A stretch of 11,112 nucleotides of DNA. Source: JBDTRY01 sp039931435. Its GTDB lineage: Bacteria; Acidobacteriota; Thermoanaerobaculia; Gp7-AA8. The notes under the pieces were generated by a model. That model did no database searches. It saw nothing but the letters and a program-made list of their open reading frames with translations, and had not been told where the DNA came from. Numbering within the stretch: the first letter of the stretch is position 1; every line of letters starts with the position of its first letter. Location of the stretch: contig JBDTRY010000118.1 of the NCBI GenBank assembly GCA_039931435.1, positions 1-11,112 of the forward strand, in the 5' to 3' direction. A program made the translations under genes and the position numbers. Shown in pieces: positions 5,548-11,112 of the stretch.

Positions 5548-6981
5548 TCATCGACCCTTTTCCCAAGGACGTTTTATCAGTTCACGATACGTCTTCCACT
5601 GTCTGCGTCGTGGGTTCCAGACCAGATCAGTGGTGGCTATCTCCTTTCGCCACGCCCAATCGTGAATAGTTTCCAGACTTTCTGCGGAAATCTCCTCATC
5701 TAGAAAATTTCTGACCACCCATTTGCGGTCTTCAGCCGGAGGAATTGAAGTGAGACCGAATAAATTCTTTCCATCCCTGATCGTCGCATCTCTAATAGCT
5801 AACAACTTTTGGCGAATGGCCTGATCCGGACTTTTTGACATCGTTCGTGCTGCTTGAAGAATGCGATCTCGATTCTCACGAAGCACTTTAATATGCTTCA
5901 ACGGGAACTGGAGCCGGCCGGAAGACAAGATGTAGTGAAGCTGGCGCTCGCCAAGCAGACCATCAACGTCAGCGTCTGACAACTTGAAATAGAGTTCCCA
6001 GCACTTTTCGCACTCTTTCGAATCGTCTCCCATTTCATGCAGCATCGCCATTTCTGCGGCCTCGGGAGCTGTCGAATCGAAAAGGAGAACATTCGTGACA
6101 GCGGTGAGATATACCAACCTCTGTTGAATAACCGGGTTGGGGTCGTCAATAGCTTCCCGCGCCGCATGAAGAATACGATCACGATTCTCTCGAAGCACCT
6201 CAATATGCCTCAATGAGAACTCCAGCCGAACGGTAGACAAAATGTATTCGAGTTGGCGGTCACCACGGAATCCGTCGTCATCCGGGTCGGACATCTCAAA
6301 ATATCGGTCCCAGCACTTCTCGCAGTTTTCAGGATGGTTTGTTACCTCGTAGAGCAGCGCCATCTCCGCATAACAGCGCGTATCTCCTCGCTGCGCTCCC
6401 TCCTTGAAGTGACGTAACGCTACGGTGAGGTCTTCCTTCTGTCCCTCGCCGCGCAGCGCCATTTTCCCCAGATAGTGAAACGCGCCGGCATCGCCAAGCT
6501 TGCCCGCCTGCCGAAATAAACGTCTGGCCTCCGCAAAATCCTGCAATTCTCCATCGAGCCCGAAGTAATGTCGTTCGCCTTCAGTGAGTGCCGCTCTCCC
6601 TGGCGAGTGTCCTTTAACAGAAGATTCTTCATCGATGTCGCCTGCTTCTGACGGTGAATCGTACGGATAGGCTTGGCGAGCTTTACGATCGAGCTCCTTC
6701 GCTTGAATCATTGCTTCGACTACGACATCGAGCGGAGCCGTGAAGAACTCCCGGCTAGCGCTCAAGCGATAGCCGGCTCTCTCCAGTGACGTGTGCACGT
6801 ACTGTTCGGCAGCATCGCAGTCGGTGAAAGCCGTCTCGTATGCGAGCAGAAATGGCGTAGGAACGCCCGTCGCCGCTGAGAGTTCACTGACTCGGTTCTT
6901 GGCGGATCTCGAAGTTTTACCGACCTTCAGCAGGCCGTCCATCGCGGGATTCACCAGCACATAAAGAAATCCGGATTTCAA
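5548..6981 (-). CDS. T5orf172/GIY-YIG-like, Sel1-repeat and GYF_2-like multidomain protein
   Basis: This is a 477-residue protein starting at a TTG codon, with GGAGAGAG just upstream. Residues 1-95 are a T5orf172/MUG113-type domain of the GIY-YIG superfamily: GFLYVL (4-9) and LKVGKT (18-23) stand for the two namesake motifs, R25 and R30 follow, and AEQYVH (58-63) holds a candidate catalytic Glu (E59). An acidic linker (about 107-130) leads to two Sel1-like helical repeats (about 134-205). Residues 207-292 and 311-396 are near-duplicates 104 residues apart, each with a CEKCW motif and an LRENRDRIL helix. The C-terminus (about 419-468: WVVRN, DEEISAESL, TTDLVWNP, WKTYREL) resembles a GYF_2/DUF4339 module. 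The domains suggest DNA binding or cutting coupled to protein-interaction scaffolds. It appears less GC-rich than neighbouring genes, which may mean transfer. It is 164 bases downstream of the helicase, on the same strand. Confidence 0.82.
   Translation of the reverse strand: MKSGFLYVLVNPAMDGLLKVGKTSRSAKNRVSELSAATGVPTPFLLAYETAFTDCDAAEQYVHTSLERAGYRLSASREFFTAPLDVVVEAMIQAKELDRKARQAYPYDSPSEAGDIDEESSVKGHSPGRAALTEGERHYFGLDGELQDFAEARRLFRQAGKLGDAGAFHYLGKMALRGEGQKEDLTVALRHFKEGAQRGDTRCYAEMALLYEVTNHPENCEKCWDRYFEMSDPDDDGFRGDRQLEYILSTVRLEFSLRHIEVLRENRDRILHAAREAIDDPNPVIQQRLVYLTAVTNVLLFDSTAPEAAEMAMLHEMGDDSKECEKCWELYFKLSDADVDGLLGERQLHYILSSGRLQFPLKHIKVLRENRDRILQAARTMSKSPDQAIRQKLLAIRDATIRDGKNLFGLTSIPPAEDRKWVVRNFLDEEISAESLETIHDWAWRKEIATTDLVWNPRRRQWKTYRELIKRPWEKGR
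5794..6051 (-). repeat. internal coding duplication, second copy (residues 311-396)
   Basis: This copy encodes a segment running from MAMLHE to RQKLLAI. It matches the copy at 6106-6363 in order and spacing of every landmark: CEKCW, then RQLHYILS, then LKHIKVLRENRDRILQAAR. DNA similarity is still visible around the LRENRDRIL stretch, so the duplication is fairly recent or under strong constraint. Confidence 0.85.
6106..6363 (-). repeat. internal coding duplication, first copy (residues 207-292)
   Basis: This copy encodes MALLYE through RQLEYILS and LRHIEVLRENRDRIL to about QQRLVYL, offset by exactly 104 codons from the copy at 5794-6051. Only this copy follows directly on the Sel1-like repeats. 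Confidence 0.85.
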
Positions 6982-7145
6982 ATCTCTCTCCGAGCAACAC
7001 GCTCACGGTCCGCATGGCGCGACATCTGGAAACTGGCATTCAGTCCGCACGACACTCGCTGCATCTCGCCAACCGCGCCCGATGGCGTCACGCACTCTCT
7101 TCATCCTATTCAGCCCGAGGTCGAAGTGGCAACTTTTCCAGGTGA

Positions 7146-9359
7146 TCACTGAATTGAGAGTTGCCCGGGACTCCCAGGCCGCATATCCTCCAGGAACTCC
7201 GAGCCCGGCTCAACACCACTGACGAACAGAGAGTCCCGTGCCCTCGTGCATGCCACGTAGAGCAGATGTCGTTCCGTCGCGTACACATCCTCGAGGTCGG
7301 ATCCGTCCGCCGCGCTTTCGATCCTCTCCTGGAGCGGGATCACGTCTTCATCGCACGCCATGACCGCGACCGCGCGGAACTCCAGACCCTTGGCCAAATG
7401 CATCGTCGTGACAGACAGCTCGCCGCGATGGGTGTCCATCGCCTCATCGAGAATGCGATACGTTGCTCCGACCTCACGAGCGGCGGATTCGGCGCGCGGA
7501 ATTTGAGCCGGCGAGCGGACGAAGACGGCAATTTCATGCGGCTCGTAACCGTCCTCGAGCCGCTTACTGATCCATGCACCTACCGCAGCAGACTCATCCT
7601 CCTCACTCTGAAAGGTCTGGACCAACGGCGGCGGGCCGTTGAAGACGGAGATCGTGCCGCGGCGGTCCTCAACGATTCCATCGACGTCAGCAATCTCCGG
7701 AGCGAGGAGTCGGTCGGCCTGGCTGCGGATCTGGTGCGAGGTGCGGTAGTTGACGCGCAGGCCGGTGGAACGGCCGCGGATCTCGACGCCGAGACTGCTC
7801 CAGGAGAAGGGCTGCTGAAAGATGCGCTGCCCGAGATCACCGGCGAAGAACAGGCTGTTCGGGCGGCCGCCACCGAGCGCGGCAAGGAAGCGCAATTCGG
7901 GGACGCTGATGTCCTGCGCTTCGTCGACCACGATGAAGTCGTACGGATAGCGCCCGCTCTCCCCGACCTTCGTCGCCAGTCTGCGGAACATCCCCGCCTC
8001 GGTGATGAGACCCTCGCTCGCCAGTCGCGTGCGCACCTTTTCGAAGATCGACCACAGCGTGGCGCGCTGGTTCTCGGGCAGGCGCGTGCGGCGCCCGAGG
8101 CGCTTGACGTCACGGTACTCCTCCCAGCTCTCGAGTTGCCATGCGTCGACGACGCTCGACCACTCCGTCCAGACGAAGTGCTCGCCGAACTTCCGCCCGG
8201 CGTCGTCCGAGACGGCCTCACGAAGGAACGCACGGATCTGATCGCTGGTGGCGAGGTTCGGGGCGCCAAAGTTGCTCGCGTAGAGTCTCCGCCCGATCGC
8301 GCCCATTGCATGCACTTCCAGTCGCTCGGCAATGCGCGGCTCGTTTCCGATCAGATAGCGGAGTCGGAAACGCAGCGCATTGGCCAGCGTGTCGGAGAAC
8401 GTCGTCAGAAGTACACGCGCGTCGGGATTGCTTCTCGCCAGCCACACCGCGCGATGCAGGGCGACGATCGTCTTGCCGGTGCCGGCGGAGCCGGAGACGC
8501 GAGCCGGACCGCTGTAGCTTCGCTCAACCAGCTCGCGCTGCGAAGGATGGAGGAAAACCGTCCATCGCTCCCAGGGGAACTCGAGTGCGCGCTCCAGCTC
8601 CTCGACGCTCTCGATGGTACGAAACCGACGCTGGGCGTCGGGGTGTTCGAAAGCCTTCGCATCCAGCTGAGTCCTGACGGTACCTGAAGAAGCCCGGACT
8701 CGAGGTGCGCTCGAAGACCTAACGGAATCGGCTGTTGCCCGGGGACTCACTTCACGAGCAGCGAACGGGCCGGCCTCCGCCAGCGCAACGGCTGGAAGCC
8801 GCGGCGTCTCTCCAGTGGCCAGCTGGAGCAGCGCCTCGGCAGCCTCGCCCGGCAGGTGCTCGGTCATGTCGAGGAGCGTGCTCTCGGTCGCCTCGCGGAC
8901 CTGATCGATCCACTCCGGTGGCACCCCGTATCGTAGGAAATCCCCATAAGGGACATCGGCGAAGAGCGGCCGCGGAGCGGGCGCCTCCGGCTCTGCGTAG
9001 ACGTAAGTGGGGACGACGACCTCCTGCACCGTTTCGCGAACCTCGACGAGCTGGGCGGCGCCGGTGGTGGGATGCCGCTCGATCTTCCGTCGCGCCGCCC
9101 AGCCATATGCCTCTTCGTGATGGCCGACGTAGCAGAGAAGGAGGCTCTCCTTCGTGCGATGGACGATGATGCGCATGTCGCGATTGACACGCACGGACCA
9201 GAAATTCGGATCCCTGGAACGATCGAGACGGTGGTACTGCATCCCCGGGTTTGATGGATCCAGCTGCAGATCGAACGCCGTGGTCTTGACTGCCGTTTGC
9301 TGAACAGCGGTCAGAGCTGCGAGGCTGTCGGTGAAAGTATCCGCAATCCTGAAATTCAT
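7146..9359 (-). CDS. UvrD/Rep-family SF1 helicase with N-terminal RelE/ParE-like domain
   Basis: From ATG 9359 the protein has 737 residues; an in-frame ATG at 9392 adds 11, making 748. I prefer 9359 because MNFRIADTF is where the N-terminal domain begins and GGGAAAG lies upstream. Numbering below follows the 748-residue form. Residues 14-103 have the RelE/ParE toxin fold pattern: an FTDSLAAL helix, the strand WSVRVNRDMRIIVHR, and LLLCYVGHHEEAY at the end. After a low-complexity linker (about 105-245) all SF1 helicase motifs appear intact: I GSAGTGKT (301-308), II VVDEAQD (488-494), III FFAGDLGQRIF (515-525), IV region GLRVNYR (544-550), V TMHLAKGLEF (663-672) and VI LLYVACTRARD (710-720). 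It should therefore be an ATP-driven 3'-5' DNA translocase. No RecB-type nuclease domain is seen. The toxin-like domain probably serves as RNA/DNA binding or autoregulation; this is unproven. Confidence 0.92.
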   Translation of the reverse strand: MNFRIADTFTDSLAALTAVQQTAVKTTAFDLQLDPSNPGMQYHRLDRSRDPNFWSVRVNRDMRIIVHRTKESLLLCYVGHHEEAYGWAARRKIERHPTTGAAQLVEVRETVQEVVVPTYVYAEPEAPAPRPLFADVPYGDFLRYGVPPEWIDQVREATESTLLDMTEHLPGEAAEALLQLATGETPRLPAVALAEAGPFAAREVSPRATADSVRSSSAPRVRASSGTVRTQLDAKAFEHPDAQRRFRTIESVEELERALEFPWERWTVFLHPSQRELVERSYSGPARVSGSAGTGKTIVALHRAVWLARSNPDARVLLTTFSDTLANALRFRLRYLIGNEPRIAERLEVHAMGAIGRRLYASNFGAPNLATSDQIRAFLREAVSDDAGRKFGEHFVWTEWSSVVDAWQLESWEEYRDVKRLGRRTRLPENQRATLWSIFEKVRTRLASEGLITEAGMFRRLATKVGESGRYPYDFIVVDEAQDISVPELRFLAALGGGRPNSLFFAGDLGQRIFQQPFSWSSLGVEIRGRSTGLRVNYRTSHQIRSQADRLLAPEIADVDGIVEDRRGTISVFNGPPPLVQTFQSEEDESAAVGAWISKRLEDGYEPHEIAVFVRSPAQIPRAESAAREVGATYRILDEAMDTHRGELSVTTMHLAKGLEFRAVAVMACDEDVIPLQERIESAADGSDLEDVYATERHLLYVACTRARDSLFVSGVEPGSEFLEDMRPGSPGQLSIQ

Positions 9360-9401
9360 CCGCTTTCCCATTTCTGGCCCAGGAGCGCCCATCAGCCGTA
9401 T

Positions 9402-9416
9402 TGTTCAGTTAGAACA
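9402..9416. promoter_or_regulatory. candidate operator: TGTTC-N5-GAACA in divergent promoter region
   Basis: A perfect inverted repeat with 5-bp arms and an AGTTA centre lies between the divergently transcribed helicase (start 9359 or 9392) and exonuclease (start 9494). The position suits control of one or both genes. The arms are short. The spacing does not match the GAAC-N4-GTTC LexA box, so no regulator is named. Confidence 0.25.
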
Positions 9417-9493
9417 GGTTATATCCGCATTCAGGGAGATCTCGCCAGCCTGCCGCTCCGAAGTGCGAGTTATCGATTCAGCTGGCATCAGTT

Positions 9494-10192
9494 ATGATTC
9501 GCCATGGGCTCGCTCTCCGGCGCCTCCTCACCACGATGACACCATTTGCGACATCCTCTCTCCGTGAGCAGGTTGATCCGACGGATCAGCATCTCACACG
9601 GCGCGGCAACGGCTTGACGGACGCCTATTTTTCGGCCGACGTCGAAACGGATGGACCCATACCCGGGCCGTACTCGATGCTCTCCTTCGCGCTCGTATTC
9701 TGCGGAACGTATGACGGAAGCGAATTTCAACGGCCGCGACGCCTTGAGTCACAGCTCTACCTGGAGCTACGACCGATCTCGGAGAACTTTCAGCAGGAAG
9801 CTCTCGACGTCAACCGGATCGATCGCGGGCGATTGCGATCAGAGGGCGCCGAGCCCGAAGCGGCGATGACTCACGCGGCTGAATGGGTGCGCCACGTCGC
9901 TGGCCCTAGTCGACCGATCCTTGTGGCGTATCCCGTCAGCTTCGACTGGACCTGGCTTTACTGGTACTTCATCCGCTTTTCGCGTGCCGGATCTCCCTTC
10001 AACCACTCGGGCTGCTTCGATCTGAAGACTGCATTCGCCGTCAAGGGGGATCTGCCGATCGCCCAATCCGGCCGTGACCAGCTCCTTCCGGCGCTTCGGT
10101 CTCATCGTTCGCATACACACCACGCGCTCGATGATGCCGTCGAGCAGGCTGAGCTCTTCGCGAACCTGTTCGAGTGGCATGGCAGACGTTAA
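9494..10192 (+). CDS. DEDDh-family 3'-5' exonuclease (RNase T/DnaQ superfamily)
   Basis: The 232-residue frame carries the four acidic residues and histidine of a DEDDh exonuclease: DVE (D49, E51) in YFSADVETDGP, D151 in FDWTWLYW, and H209 with D214 in THHALDDAVEQ. Such enzymes remove nucleotides from 3' ends of DNA or RNA by two-metal catalysis; the substrate here cannot be told. The start is uncertain. ATG 9494 gives the longest frame, ATG 9536 is next, and neither has a good Shine-Dalgarno sequence. The conserved domain begins only near residue 44, so the first 40 residues, which look like low-conservation sequence, may be untranslated. The last 14 bases overlap the nucleotidyltransferase start, so the two are coupled. 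The gene is divergent from the helicase. Confidence 0.88.
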   Translation: MIRHGLALRRLLTTMTPFATSSLREQVDPTDQHLTRRGNGLTDAYFSADVETDGPIPGPYSMLSFALVFCGTYDGSEFQRPRRLESQLYLELRPISENFQQEALDVNRIDRGRLRSEGAEPEAAMTHAAEWVRHVAGPSRPILVAYPVSFDWTWLYWYFIRFSRAGSPFNHSGCFDLKTAFAVKGDLPIAQSGRDQLLPALRSHRSHTHHALDDAVEQAELFANLFEWHGRR

Positions 10193-11112
10193 GATCCCGA
10201 AAATTCTGCGTGCGCGGAAGAGTCTCGCTCGCGAAAAGGTGGAAGACCTCAGGCACGGTCTGCTAAAGGCTGGTGTCGACGAACTGCTCGATTCCAAGGC
10301 CTGCGTCTATCTGACCGGCTCGCTGGCGCGAGGAGAGGCTTCCGAGCAGAGTGACCTCGACATCTTCATGTTCAGCGATATGGAGGTGGACGAGGACCGC
10401 GAGGTGCATCAACTTCTCGATCCACTCGATCTGAGCCGGCTTCAGTCCAAACTGATCGATGTGGCAAACGAGCTCGGCTTTCCTCCATTCTCGAATGAAG
10501 GAGAGTACCTGGTCTTTCACAGCAAGTCGGATCTGGTGAATAAGATTGGGCACCGGGACGAGGACTACACGAACATTCTGACGGCGCGGCTCCTTCTACT
10601 TTTGGAGAGCACGCCCATTCTGGGAGAAGAGCTCTACAGTCGAACGATCACTCAGATCATCGGATCCTACTGGCGAGACTACGAACGGAACGAGAAGGCA
10701 TTCCTCCCGGTTTTCCTCACCAACGACATCGTGCGGTTCTGGAAGGTCCTGTGTCTCAACTACGAAGCCAACTCTCCTCCCGAAAAGGATCTTCTGAAGC
10801 GACGCGTTCAAAACTACAAACTCCGACACAGCCGCCTGCTCACCTGCTTCTCAGCGATCCTACAATTCTTGTGGAGACTCCGAGATGGGCCCGCAATCTC
10901 TCCCGAGGAAGCCGTCCAGGTCGTGCAGATGCAGCCAATCGAAAGACTGATCGCCATTGCTAACGAGCCGAACTGCTCACCCGAAGTCCAAGATCGCGTA
11001 CATTCGCTGCTGGAACAATATGCGAGATTTCTCGAGCACACGACAGGCGAAAAAGGTGAGGTCCGAGCACGCTTCGACGACGAGTCTTTCCGCGCTGAGC
11101 GTCGAAGGGAAG
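10179..11112 (+). CDS. nucleotidyltransferase domain protein, 3'-truncated by window edge
   Basis: The frame begins at ATG 10179, inside the end of the exonuclease gene, and is open to the last base, giving 311 visible codons without a stop. Residues 46-61 (TGSLARGEASEQSDLD) are the pol-beta-type nucleotidyltransferase signature: G47-S48, then the metal-binding pair D59 and D61. A third acidic residue should lie on a later strand; E108 or E109 in NEGEYLVF is a candidate. A long helical region follows, with LTARLLLLLES (134-144), SYWRDYE (163-169), TNDIVRFWKVLCLNYE (181-196) and NYKLRHSRLLTCFSAI (212-227). This recurs, as I remember it, in a family of uncharacterised nucleotidyltransferases larger than the small MNT antitoxins. 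It could transfer a nucleotide to RNA, protein or small molecules. The overlap with a 3'-5' exonuclease gene suggests an opposed add/remove pair, which is inference. Confidence 0.85.
   Translation, partial: MADVKIPKILRARKSLAREKVEDLRHGLLKAGVDELLDSKACVYLTGSLARGEASEQSDLDIFMFSDMEVDEDREVHQLLDPLDLSRLQSKLIDVANELGFPPFSNEGEYLVFHSKSDLVNKIGHRDEDYTNILTARLLLLLESTPILGEELYSRTITQIIGSYWRDYERNEKAFLPVFLTNDIVRFWKVLCLNYEANSPPEKDLLKRRVQNYKLRHSRLLTCFSAILQFLWRLRDGPAISPEEAVQVVQMQPIERLIAIANEPNCSPEVQDRVHSLLEQYARFLEHTTGEKGEVRARFDDESFRAERRRE

Noticed and set aside
7580..8332. 250-codon minus-strand frame inside the helicase
   Set aside because: It is a Ser/Arg/Ala-rich alternative frame of the helicase gene, typical of a GC-rich shadow frame.
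7161..8687. 508-codon open frame on the + strand inside the helicase gene
   Set aside because: It is antisense to a protein with all SF1 helicase motifs. Long antisense frames are expected in GC-rich genes, and its translation is low-complexity, Arg-rich and without recognisable domains.

Overview
The window is about 60% GC with densely packed bacterial genes. The intergenic spaces carry families of small hairpin repeats built on CGCC-GGA-GGCG and CACCCC-GGA-GGGGTG. I associate such repeats with Acidobacteriota-type genomes, but that is a recollection, and no ribosomal or other marker gene is present to test it. Nearly every recognisable gene acts on nucleic acid, or belongs to a family common in restriction and anti-phage loci. 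The window is therefore best read as part of a defence or mobile-gene island rather than housekeeping chromosome.

Region 1 (3-2954, + strand) is the 3' end of a tightly coupled operon. It holds a GHKL (MutL/MORC/HSP90-type) ATPase whose 5' end lies outside the window, then a 251-residue protein overlapping it by 11 bases, then a 239-residue protein joined by a TGATG stop/start overlap. The last two have no function I can assign. Region 2 (2955-3337) has no gene. It holds about 11 tandem copies of a 20-bp hairpin unit, which runs directly into a 100-bp composite of three hairpins. Region 3 (3338-4969, - strand) is a two-gene unit: an HNH restriction-type endonuclease followed by a small protein that may have a uracil-DNA-glycosylase-like fold. 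Region 4 (4970-5547) has no gene. It carries a second copy of the 100-bp composite in the same orientation, so the HNH/UDG-like pair is bracketed by direct repeats. It also carries a different dispersed palindromic element.

Region 5 (5548-6981, - strand) encodes a multidomain protein: a T5orf172/GIY-YIG-like domain, Sel1-like repeats, an internal 104-residue duplication and a GYF_2-like tail. It starts at TTG and looks less GC-rich than its neighbours. Region 6 (7146-9359 or 9392, - strand) is a UvrD/Rep-type superfamily 1 helicase with a RelE/ParE-like domain fused at its N-terminus. Region 7 (9494-11112, + strand) is transcribed divergently from the helicase. It encodes a DEDDh 3'-5' exonuclease overlapping a nucleotidyltransferase that continues beyond the window.

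Four self-contained nucleic-acid-processing modules therefore lie side by side: GHKL trio, HNH/UDG-like pair, single-gene helicase and GIY-YIG proteins, and exonuclease/nucleotidyltransferase pair. They are separated by structured repeats. Whether any of them work together cannot be decided from the sequence. The modules with the best claim to being undescribed systems are the GHKL trio, the toxin-domain helicase and the exonuclease/nucleotidyltransferase pair.
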